From the NCBI RefSeq assembly GCF_014287895.1, contig NZ_JACOPP010000010.1, positions 53,554 through 117,553 on the forward strand: 64,000 bases of DNA. The letters are read 5' to 3'. The stretch's first letter is position 1; every line of letters starts with the position of its first letter. The stretch comes from Lawsonibacter hominis. Its GTDB lineage: Bacteria; Bacillota; Clostridia; Oscillospirales; Oscillospiraceae. Positions 19,279 through 26,398 of this stretch are shown here, piece after piece. The notes under the pieces were generated by a model. The model ran no database searches. It saw only the letters and a program-made list of their open reading frames with translations, and was not told where the DNA came from. Both the position numbers and the translations under genes were made by a program.

Positions 19279-19564
19279 CCGCCTCACTTCCCCCGGTATA
19301 GCGGGGCGGCGGGATCATCGCCAGGTCCATGACCTCTGACGCCGTGATCTCCAGCGCCTTGCCGAACCGCAGCTTCTGCCCGTCGGTGGTCACGGACCGG
19401 AAGACCTCCGGCTCCGCCAGGGGGCAAAAGCGGATCGTACCCAAGCGCCCCGCCATGTCCAGCTCCAGGATACTGCCGCTGCCCAGCTCCAAGCGCAGCC
19501 GGTATCCCTCCAGCGGCATTACCCGCAGGATGGTAGGGATCCTCACTTCCCTGTATTCGGCCAT
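19271..19564 (-). CDS. DUF2442-like small protein
   Basis: 97 residues. The pattern VMPLEGYRLRLELGSGSILELDMAG, then FRSVTTDGQKLRFGKALEITASEVMD, resembles DUF2442 (PF10387), a small beta-rich domain often found in toxin-antitoxin-like gene pairs. ATG 19564 is preferred to the ATG at 19597 because AAAGGAGG stands just before it and because the upstream ATG lies inside the terminator of the preceding gene. Function is unknown in the family. Confidence 0.72.
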   Translation of the reverse strand: MAEYREVRIPTILRVMPLEGYRLRLELGSGSILELDMAGRLGTIRFCPLAEPEVFRSVTTDGQKLRFGKALEITASEVMDLAMIPPPRYTGGSEADG

Positions 19565-19597
19565 AGGCCGTCCTCCTTTCTCCGTTTCTGCATACAA

Positions 19598-19633
19598 AAA
19601 GGCACTCTACAAGTACCATTGTAGAGTGCCTTT
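19598..19633 (-). terminator. Terminator of the LuxR-family regulator gene
   Basis: 15-bp perfect stem (19598-19612 with 19619-19633), six-base loop, followed on the minus strand by five T. It separates the regulator transcript from the DUF2442 pair. Confidence 0.9.
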
Positions 19634-19684
19634 GGGCGGATGTATGTAGTCCGTTTGGCTATTATCGCCGGAAATCAGTCACAT

Positions 19685-22141
19685 TTAAAGTTCCAGCAGC
19701 ACAAGCTGCGTTTTGGATGAAACCCCCGTTTTCTCATAGATCCGGCTGAGCAGGTTTTTGACCGTGGGGACCGAAATGTACAGCGCGGCGGCGATGGCCT
19801 TATGGCTGGTGGTGCCGCTTTTGATCAACTCGTAGATCTCCCGCTCCCGGGGCGTAAGGGCCGGCTTTTCCGCCCGGAGCCGGGCGAGCGAACCGTCCAG
19901 CCGTTCCGCCAGCGCTGCGATACGCTCCAGCTCCGCCCGGCGCTCCGGCAGGACCAGGGCGGAAAGCAGATCCCGGATGCCGGCATAGTTCTCCGCAAAG
20001 GGCAGGTACACCTGATCCGGCAAGGCCATGTCCAGCGCCTCGTGCAGGGCGGATACGGCCTCGCTCCGCTGGCCCAGGGCGCAAAGCGCCTGGGCCATAT
20101 AGAGCTTGGCGTAGAGCTGACCGAAGAGGTTGGGGAAGATGGAGGAAAGGGCCTGCATGTGCTGGCAGGCCCCCAGCAACCTGCGCCAATCCCGCCGCAG
20201 CAGCAGGCATCGCCCATAGATGATATAGGCGAAGGGCTGTGTCATCACCACCAGGCGCTGCTCCGTGATGTCCCCCTCCCCCAGCCAGGGCGCCACGGCC
20301 TTGTCATTGCCCAGCAGCGCGTTCAGCCACCCCAGGCACAAATCCTGGGTATAGCGGCACAGGTCCTCGGTATTGAATCGGGACCGCTCCTGAATGGCTC
20401 CCACCGCTTCCTGGAACATGGCCTGGTCCCCCCGCAGCAGAGCGATCTGGGCCAGCAGGAACCGCGCGCACAGATAAATGCTGTTTTGATGGCGGGTCTC
20501 CGCGGTAAAAAGCGCCCGGTGGCACAGGATCTCCGCCTCCCCGTCCTCCCCCCGGAGGAACCAGGCCTCGGCGTGCATCACATGCTCCGCGCCAACGCCG
20601 TGGCCCCGGGTCAATTCGTAGTAGATGGGCATACATTCATCCATCTGCGCCAGCTCCTCGGCCAGCTTGCCGCTCTCCCGCCAGTACATATAAAAAATGG
20701 AGGGAGAGCCGAAGGTCCAGGTGCTTTTCCGGTTGATCAGCGCGGCGGGCCCACCCAGCAGCTCCAGCGCCCGGCGATGCCGCCGGCTCATGTCGCCGAT
20801 GCGGTTGTACTCCAAAAAAGAGAGCAGCAGCTCCATTTCCCCCTGGAGCTCATTTTTTCGCTGCTGGGGCAGGTCGCTCTCCCGGATGATCTGGGCGATC
20901 TCCCCCTGCATGGCAATCAGCTGCGCGTTCTCATGCAGGAAAAACAGGGTGAAGGCCAGCGGCACCATGGACGCCGGATATTTTGCCTTGAGCGCGTAGG
21001 GCGTATGCTCCATCACGTCCAGGATCATGGGCCGGGTGGACTCGTCGATCACGTCCGCCAGCTCGTAGCTGGTCAAAGGCATGGCCAGCAGCCGTTCCCA
21101 GTCTCCGGAGTAATAGTAGAAGCGCAGGGTATTGGGCCGGTCTCCCGAGCGGCTGGCCAGATCGCCTCCGGCCAGATAGATGGCCTTCTGCCGCTCCTCC
21201 GGCAAAAGCTGGAACTGTTCCCGGAGAAATGCGGCAAAGACGGTGTGCAGATAGAAAGAGTGGGTCTCCTCGTCAAAGTGGACGAAGGCCGACTGACGCT
21301 CCAGCAGCGCCTCGGTCAGCGCCCCATCCATCCCGGAGAGCTCCGCGGCCTGCGCAAGGGTAAAGCGCGGAAGAATGGACACGGAGAGAAAGAGCTGCCG
21401 CTCCGCTTCCAAAAGCCCGTCCCATACCACCTGATGGATCAGCTGGGTCGCCCCTGCTGTGGAAAAGCTGCCGTTTTTCACGTAGGCCATGACCTGCATG
21501 TGCAGGGCCAGCACCCAGCCTCCCGCCGCCTGATGCGCGGCCAGAGTCTGTCCCGGCATCACGTCCAGCCCCGCCTGATGGAAATAGGCCGCCGTATCCT
21601 CCGCGCGGAACATAAAATCCTCCGCGTTCATACGGTAGATGCGGTGATTGGAGAGCATGGGGCTCACCGCCAGCTCCCGCGTTACGGCCACGATGTGCAG
21701 CTTCTCGCCCCCGTGCTTGGACAACAGCCACAAAAACCGCTCCGGCTCCGGCAGTCCGGAGAGTTCGAAGCTGTCCAGCACCAGATAGGTCTCCCGCTGA
21801 CACTCCAGGTTTTCCAACACCTCCGCCGTATCGGCGGCGGTATCGCTGTTCGGGATGCCGATGGCGGAAAGCTCTTCCGCGCAGCCCTGGTCCACCCGGG
21901 CGATCAGCCTGCAGATGCTGTTCCACGAGGCCGCCGCCTGCCGCACCAGAAAGGTATGCCGCAGCACCGGCGTAGTCTGAGACAAGTTCTGCTCCAAAAA
22001 ATGATTCAGCGCAGTGGTCTTCCCAAACCCTGCCGGCGCGTGGGCAATGGTCAGCGGGTAGTCCTTCAGATAGCTCAGCTTCTCCTGGATCACAGCCGGG
22101 AAATAAAGGGCGGCCGGGTTGATCTTTCTTCCTCTTGGCAT
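19685..22141 (-). CDS. MalT/LAL-type LuxR-family transcriptional regulator
   Basis: 818 residues from the ATG at 22141, which has GAAGGAAGGGA upstream; farther ATG codons lack an RBS. N-terminal NTPase with Walker A APAGFGKTT near residues 34-42 and Walker B-like YLVLDSFE near 120. A long helical, TPR-like middle follows, and the last 60 residues form a LuxR helix-turn-helix (LTPREREIYELI, then HKAIAAALYISVPTVKNLL). Large ATP-binding LuxR regulators of this build respond to a small inducer and activate transcription. The target is unknown; the giant surface-protein gene lies downstream on the same strand, which makes it a plausible but unproven target. Confidence 0.9.
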   Translation of the reverse strand: MPRGRKINPAALYFPAVIQEKLSYLKDYPLTIAHAPAGFGKTTALNHFLEQNLSQTTPVLRHTFLVRQAAASWNSICRLIARVDQGCAEELSAIGIPNSDTAADTAEVLENLECQRETYLVLDSFELSGLPEPERFLWLLSKHGGEKLHIVAVTRELAVSPMLSNHRIYRMNAEDFMFRAEDTAAYFHQAGLDVMPGQTLAAHQAAGGWVLALHMQVMAYVKNGSFSTAGATQLIHQVVWDGLLEAERQLFLSVSILPRFTLAQAAELSGMDGALTEALLERQSAFVHFDEETHSFYLHTVFAAFLREQFQLLPEERQKAIYLAGGDLASRSGDRPNTLRFYYYSGDWERLLAMPLTSYELADVIDESTRPMILDVMEHTPYALKAKYPASMVPLAFTLFFLHENAQLIAMQGEIAQIIRESDLPQQRKNELQGEMELLLSFLEYNRIGDMSRRHRRALELLGGPAALINRKSTWTFGSPSIFYMYWRESGKLAEELAQMDECMPIYYELTRGHGVGAEHVMHAEAWFLRGEDGEAEILCHRALFTAETRHQNSIYLCARFLLAQIALLRGDQAMFQEAVGAIQERSRFNTEDLCRYTQDLCLGWLNALLGNDKAVAPWLGEGDITEQRLVVMTQPFAYIIYGRCLLLRRDWRRLLGACQHMQALSSIFPNLFGQLYAKLYMAQALCALGQRSEAVSALHEALDMALPDQVYLPFAENYAGIRDLLSALVLPERRAELERIAALAERLDGSLARLRAEKPALTPREREIYELIKSGTTSHKAIAAALYISVPTVKNLLSRIYEKTGVSSKTQLVLLEL

Positions 22142-22192
22142 ACGGATCCCTTCCTTCGCAGCAGGCATGTCCAGCCCGCCGCATATAGTATT

Positions 22193-22221
22193 ATTACAGC
22201 AGTTTTTTCCGGCCCGGTCAA
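22193..22221 (-). promoter_or_regulatory. Promoter of the LuxR-family regulator
   Basis: On the minus strand TTGACC (22216-22221), 17-base spacer, TGTAAT (22193-22198). It lies 52 bases before the chosen start codon. Confidence 0.6.
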
Positions 22222-22268
22222 GCCCCAGTTTGAACCGGCGTCCAAGCAGGGCGACCCGCGGAAGCGGC

Positions 22269-22313
22269 AGCAACGTCAAGGCCACCCCTCTCAGGGGTGG
22301 CCTTGACGTTGCT
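22269..22313. other. Perfect 21-bp stem, three-base loop hairpin
   Basis: Arms 22269-22289 and 22293-22313 are perfectly complementary with a CTC loop. No T tract follows on either strand, so it is not a standard intrinsic terminator. It stands upstream of the regulator promoter and next to the hairpin-repeat patch. Confidence 0.75.
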
Positions 22314-22359
22314 GGTCACTTCAGGTATCAGAAGCGCCGCGCCCATTCGGAGTAAAGCG

Positions 22360-22710
22360 GGGAATGGCTGCGGCGAAGTGTACTTCCACCGTCAATAAAG
22401 ATACCATCGGGGCGCAGGCGGCGCGCTCCCCGAAGCCCAACGCTTTAAGTGCCGGGGCATTGAGGAGCTAACAAGCCGCCCCACAGCGGCGGCGCCTTGG
22501 CCGCAGGGCAAAAGCCTTGGCGCAGGGCGAATTCACTTTGCCCGAACCGTTTCACCTGTCAATACCAGGGGCGGAGCCGCCTTCTGGCGGCCGCGCCGGG
22601 TGGCGCGGCGCAAGCGTTTTGCCGCAGGCAAAACCTTGGCGCAGGCGGAATCCACTTCCGCCGAGCCTATCAAATACCGAAGGGTGGAGCCGCCTCTGGG
22701 CGGCGGGACC
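22360..22710 (+). repeat. Degenerate tandem hairpin repeats, about three units
   Basis: Units beginning near 22366, 22500 and 22620 share the order CCTTGGCGCAGG, then a GGCGAA...TTCGCC-like hairpin, then TCAATACC or CAAATACC, then GGNGGAGCCGCC with a Gly-codon-like GGCGGC end. Units two and three are about 95-120 bases and align well; the first keeps only the hairpin and the following CAATA-like part. The small stems differ between units but remain paired (GGCGGAA/TTCCGCC against GGGCGAA/TTTGCCC). The patch fills the 530-base gap between the regulator and the AT-rich islet and shows no credible gene. Confidence 0.6.
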
Positions 22711-22712
22711 CG

Positions 22713-22748
22713 AAACAAAAGGACATCCGTAAGGATGTCCTTTTGTTT
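22713..22748. terminator. Bidirectional terminator bordering the AT-rich islet
   Basis: 16-bp stem (22713-22728 with 22733-22748), GTAA loop, A-rich left arm and T-rich right arm. It would stop minus-strand transcripts from the membrane-protein gene. Confidence 0.85.
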
Positions 22749-22848
22749 TGGAACATCGCAACACTATAGATGCCGCCATTTTCAAGTCCGGAGTAACACT
22801 TGGAAATCTGAATATTTTGGACTGAGGATTATGTAGACAACGCCAATT

Positions 22849-23709
22849 TTAGAATGGCATACGCCAATAGTTCAGATTAAGACACCATAAAACCACATCT
22901 ACAACAACCATAATTAGTAGAATAGCATTCATCCAAAATACATATGGCAAGCGTTTCCTTATGCGAGTTATACCACAACACGCGGGAGCACCATCTTCTC
23001 CACAAGTACAATTTTCGCTTTTGCATCGGGCATATATGTTTCGACCTATAATCTTCCCAACAATATACATCATTAAGAAGATTGAGTTAAAGATAATTAG
23101 TCCACACAACAATACGAAGAAGGCCGTTTTAAAAAGGCAAACCTCTTTTATGCCGCTTAATGTATTGCCCAGAAAACTTATATTCCCCGAAAAAGCAAGA
23201 ACAATTGCCGCAAAGATGCTTAGAACAGCTATCAGCTCCGTCTGCATTGAAGATACAGTCTTTTGAGCTTTCTCAAGTTCATCAGTTGCCGTACGCAAAT
23301 CTCTTTGGAGTGTCTGATTTCGTTTTTCCAAATCTTTTACTTGTTGTTCATTAATTGAATAATAACTATAGCGGCCAATCTCCAAGTTTATGTGATCACT
23401 TAATTTAGACAATGGTCTATACAAACCTCTAAACTCTTTTTCTCCGCCTATATAGTCCTTCTCAACCATTGCCCGAGCTGCTTCAATATTTTCGGACAGG
23501 TAATCCAGACTGTAATTATTGTCGTCTTTTGCAATTTCGACAATCAGCGGGAAAAAATCGGAGTAATTGTGCCGGAATCCATCTGTGTATAAAGCCTTAA
23601 GTTTTATTGATATGGAGCGAATCCCCGTTTCATCCATGCAAGTTGAGGCCATTTCATAAAGACAATTTCGCAATTCCCCCTGTCTTCTAATAGATTCCTC
23701 AATTAGCAT
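22849..23709 (-). CDS. Coiled-coil membrane protein coupled to a Panacea gene; putative toxin/effector
   Basis: 286 residues. Soluble N-terminal part 1-118; predicted coiled coil 119-157 (heptad-like EQQVKDLEKRNQTLQRDLR); membrane segments near 158-180 (LSIFAAIVLAFSGNISF), 193-221 and 256-278; a Cys-rich loop at 229-245 with five Cys. The start ATG overlaps the stop of the upstream Panacea gene as ATGCTAA, so the two are translated together; a longer frame would overlap that gene deeply and lacks an RBS. Panacea (DUF4065) proteins usually neutralise a co-encoded toxin, and membrane-acting toxins are among the known partners, so this is a candidate toxin or defence effector. The family is not one I recognise by name. 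Confidence 0.75.
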   Translation of the reverse strand: MLIEESIRRQGELRNCLYEMASTCMDETGIRSISIKLKALYTDGFRHNYSDFFPLIVEIAKDDNNYSLDYLSENIEAARAMVEKDYIGGEKEFRGLYRPLSKLSDHINLEIGRYSYYSINEQQVKDLEKRNQTLQRDLRTATDELEKAQKTVSSMQTELIAVLSIFAAIVLAFSGNISFLGNTLSGIKEVCLFKTAFFVLLCGLIIFNSIFLMMYIVGKIIGRNIYARCKSENCTCGEDGAPACCGITRIRKRLPYVFWMNAILLIMVVVDVVLWCLNLNYWRMPF

Positions 23710-24143
23710 GTGCCTACACACTCCATATCTTTGATAAGTGAGAATGGAATAATACCACGGTTTCCAAGTCCGTCTTGATATACGGTATCCCACGGACCAC
23801 CTTTTCTGTGACTCCTATTCACAAGGGTACTCGCCGGTATTGGAATATAGTCTTCTATTATTTTGTTAATGATGGCTGTGTCTCCGCTTGAAAGCTCAAC
23901 ATCATATGTCCTAATGATGGGGGTGCCTGCGTAAGAGCAAAACTCATAATACGCATCAGGTACAACCGGTCCAAGTTGCCACGCACAAATTTCATTGAAA
24001 AAAAGTGCAGTTCCTGTTTTCTTGTAGTAGTCGATCCATGTATAGTAAAGCATCTTCTGAAGCTTGAGATTGCTCACAGGGCGGTGCTTTCCAGAACAGT
24101 AAGACACTATATATTTTGCTATATCAACTGCGGTGTAAGTCAT
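23703..24143 (-). CDS. Panacea-domain (DUF4065/SocA-like) protein, putative antitoxin
   Basis: 146 residues. The signature VSNLKLQKMLYYTWIDYY, followed by LFFNEICAWQLGPVVPDAYYEF, is the conserved core of the Panacea/DUF4065 domain (PF13274). Members include SocA of Caulobacter and many antitoxins paired with unrelated toxins. RBS AGGAGG (24151-24156) favours ATG 24143; the adjacent in-frame ATG 24146 is equally possible. First gene of a two-gene operon with the membrane protein. Composition is clearly AT-richer than the neighbouring genes and an IS3-family transposase gene is next door, so recent transfer is likely. Confidence 0.85.
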   Translation of the reverse strand: MTYTAVDIAKYIVSYCSGKHRPVSNLKLQKMLYYTWIDYYKKTGTALFFNEICAWQLGPVVPDAYYEFCSYAGTPIIRTYDVELSSGDTAIINKIIEDYIPIPASTLVNRSHRKGGPWDTVYQDGLGNRGIIPFSLIKDMECVGTC

Positions 24144-24184
24144 CATAATACCTCCTCTCATAATAATTCCATGTTACTACTATT

Positions 24185-24213
24185 AGTATAGCAGCAATGC
24201 AAAATTAAATCTA
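24185..24213 (-). promoter_or_regulatory. Possible promoter of the Panacea operon
   Basis: Minus-strand TATACT (24185-24190) stands 42 bases before the start codon; the -35 region (TAGATT at 17 bases) is weak. The neighbouring AT-rich 24214-24361 has only a GCTGTAA/TTACAGC inverted repeat and no gene. Confidence 0.4.
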
Positions 24214-24359
24214 CATTTCTAAGTAATTTTCTCAATATATATTAATGGAGTTCCAGCGTTCAATACTCTCTTTATTATAGTTTGCACTTGCTGTAAAGTT
24301 GCATATTTCAATACAACCTTACAGCGACTAAACACACCATACTTAATGTAACAAAGACT

Positions 24360-25678
24360 TGATGTATTTATAGTTCTTTATTAACTTCATAGATGGTCCA
24401 TAGAATTAAAATCGAATTTACGGAGGAACAGCTATGAGGTATAACAACTCCAAAAAGCAAGAATTGGTATCCCAGTATTACAATGGAAAGTCGGTTACTG
24501 AGATCTGCCAGGAGCACCAAATTTCCAGAAGCACCTTTTACTCTTGGATTCAGGCTTATCGGCCTGTTGAATCAAAAAACAGCGCCCGTACAGTTACCCC
24601 CAAAGATTTCGACAGCCTTCTCCGCCGCTGCGAAAAGCAGGAGCAAATTATTGCGGTTCTGAAATCCATTCCCGCGATTGCTAACGCGACAACGCAGGAG
24701 AAGCTTGCAGTATTGGAATCACTCTATGGCCAGTTTAGTGTCCATGTTCTTTGCGAAGCCTTAGATGTTCCGAGGGGAACCTTTTACAACCACATCAAGC
24801 GAAACAAGCGGGATAACAGCTCCTATGCCAAACATCGGGAAGAATTGCGAACGGCAATTCAGGAAATCTTTGAGGAAAGCCGACAGAGATTCGGGAGCGA
24901 GAAAATTTGTGCCGTGCTTCATGAGCGCGGTTATCGAGCTGGCACAACATTGGTACGGGAACTTATGAGTGAGATGGGGTTGAGCAGCGTATCAACCACC
25001 TCAAAGCGCCAATGGAAAAAATTCAGCAGCTACGAGCGGAAAGCCAACATTTTGAAACGGCAGTTTTATGCAGAGGCTCCGAACTGCGTGTGGGCCAGCG
25101 ATGTTACCTGCATAAAACTGAAGGATCGATATTATTACCTCTGCGCCATTATTGACTTATATTCCAGAAAAGTAATAGCCCATAAAGTATCCACACGCAA
25201 TAGTACACAGCTGATTACAGCAACGCTCAGGATGGCCTACGAGACCCGAACACCGGGAGAAAATTTGATATTCCACAGCGACCAGGGCAGTCAATATACT
25301 TCCCATGCGCTCCGTCAGCTGCTGAAGAAATTAAAAATCACACAGTCATTTTCCAATGCGGGAACGCCGCACGACAACGCCGTGATGGAATCCTTCTTCG
25401 CCGTGTTCAAGAAGGAGGAGTTTTACCGCAGTACTTACCGCTCTGAAGCTGAGATGCGAAAGAAGATCGACAAATACATTGCTTTCTATAATCAAAAACG
25501 CCCGCATACCACTCTGAACCTTCAAACTCCAGAGCAATATGAGGACGTATTTTTTAGGAAACAATAAAAGTTCTGTTTCTGGAAAGTGGGGTTCGGATTT
25601 CAGATTTTCTGCTGCTTCTGCCGTCATTTTCAACTGTTTGGATTTTAGTGTCCAGATTCTCACGGACAACTTGTCACA
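24360..25678 (+). mobile_element. IS3-family insertion sequence (ends approximate)
   Basis: The element carries one full-length transposase gene. The likely right end is around 25640-25678 (GTGTCCAGATTCTCACGGAC followed by AACTTGTCA). A related but imperfect sequence, GGTCCATAGAATTAAAATCG at about 24394-24413, may be part of the left end. I could not identify a matching pair of terminal inverted repeats or a target duplication, so the limits are rough. Confidence 0.6.
24434..25567 (+). CDS. IS3-family transposase, single uninterrupted frame
   Basis: 377 residues. N-terminal helix-turn-helix (VTEICQEHQISRSTFYSWIQ), then HTH_21-like region and an rve integrase core. The catalytic triad is present: Asp223 in WASDVTC, Asp283 in FHSDQGSQYTS and Glu319 in DNAVMESFF. 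Most IS3 elements make this protein by a -1 frameshift between orfA and orfB; here both parts lie in one frame. RBS GGAGGAA (24422-24428). The gene is intact, so the element may be active. It lies between the Panacea operon and the tRNA cluster. Confidence 0.93.
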   Translation: MRYNNSKKQELVSQYYNGKSVTEICQEHQISRSTFYSWIQAYRPVESKNSARTVTPKDFDSLLRRCEKQEQIIAVLKSIPAIANATTQEKLAVLESLYGQFSVHVLCEALDVPRGTFYNHIKRNKRDNSSYAKHREELRTAIQEIFEESRQRFGSEKICAVLHERGYRAGTTLVRELMSEMGLSSVSTTSKRQWKKFSSYERKANILKRQFYAEAPNCVWASDVTCIKLKDRYYYLCAIIDLYSRKVIAHKVSTRNSTQLITATLRMAYETRTPGENLIFHSDQGSQYTSHALRQLLKKLKITQSFSNAGTPHDNAVMESFFAVFKKEEFYRSTYRSEAEMRKKIDKYIAFYNQKRPHTTLNLQTPEQYEDVFFRKQ

Positions 25679-25774
25679 GCAAAACTCTTGAATAGCAAGG
25701 CTTTGAGGATAAAACAAGGGCCGGCTTTTAGGACAGTCCATAAAAACTGTTCCAAAAGTCGACCCTCGTTCACT

Positions 25775-25850
25775 TGGTGACCCGTCGGGGATTCGAACCC
25801 CGGACCCACTGCTTAAAAGGCAGTTGCTCTGCCGACTGAGCTAACGAGTC
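25775..25850 (-). tRNA. tRNA-Lys (UUU)
   Basis: Cloverleaf on the minus strand with anticodon loop CTTTTAA, acceptor GACTCGT paired to ACGGGTC, and an encoded CCA (25775-25777). Last of five minus-strand tRNA genes. Confidence 0.95.
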
Positions 25851-25853
25851 ATA

Positions 25854-25928
25854 TGGCTGGGATGGCAGGGCTCGAACCTGCGAATGCGGGAGTCAAAGTC
25901 CCGTGCCTTACCACTTGGCTACACCCCA
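25854..25928 (-). tRNA. tRNA-Gln (UUG)
   Basis: Anticodon loop CTTTGAC, acceptor TGGGGTG with CATCCCA, discriminator G and encoded CCA. Three bases separate it from tRNA-Lys. Confidence 0.94.
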
Positions 25929-25948
25929 ACATAGCAGGTTCCAAAGCA

Positions 25949-25976
25949 AAGGGCCGGAGCGGACGCTCCGGCCCTT
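25949..25976. other. GC-rich hairpin between tRNA-Gln and tRNA-His
   Basis: Stem of about 11-13 bp (25949-25961 with 25964-25976) inside the tRNA cluster. It could be an RNA-processing site or a partial terminator. A second hairpin (26101-26110 with 26120-26129) stands between tRNA-His and tRNA-Arg. Confidence 0.5.
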
Positions 25977-25992
25977 CCGCCTTGAGTTTGTA

Positions 25993-26069
25993 TGGGGTGG
26001 ATGACGGGACTCGAACCCGCGACACTCGGAACCACAATCCGATGCTCTACCAACTGAACTACATCCACC
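25993..26069 (-). tRNA. tRNA-His (GUG)
   Basis: Anticodon loop TTGTGGT; the extra G at position -1 opposite discriminator C, diagnostic of tRNA-His, is encoded at 26069. CCA is encoded. Confidence 0.95.
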
Positions 26070-26154
26070 ATGGATTTGCCACGCCAGGAGTTTGGGCGAT
26101 CAGGAAACATACCAGCGGCATGTTTCCTGGTCAAAACACCGATTTCCTCATTTT

Positions 26155-26231
<77 letters not shown>

Positions 26232-26234
26232 ATA

Positions 26235-26308
26235 TGGAGCGGGTGATGGGAATCGAACCCACGCGACCAGCTTGGAAGGCTGGGATTCTACCATTGAACT
26301 ACACCCGC
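26235..26308 (-). tRNA. tRNA-Gly (UCC)
   Basis: Anticodon loop CTTCCAA, acceptor GCGGGTG with CACCCGC, discriminator T and encoded CCA. First gene of the tRNA cluster in transcription order. Confidence 0.94.
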
Positions 26309-26398
26309 ACGGGCGCCGATACTCAGAGAATGTCAGCCAAAGAATAATAGCACATCCGAGCCGGTTTGTCAACGCCCTTTTCCCTGATTTTGAAGGAT

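Noticed and set aside
19802..22306. 834-codon plus-strand frame opposite the LuxR-family regulator
   Set aside because: No motifs, and the minus-strand protein is a complete regulator with promoter and terminator.
22360..22710. Possible CRISPR array
   Set aside because: Units are long, degenerate and few, without constant repeats and unique spacers, and no cas genes are in the window.
22497..22769. 90-codon frame in the hairpin-repeat patch
   Set aside because: It is formed by the repeat units and the terminator; no start signal and no homology.
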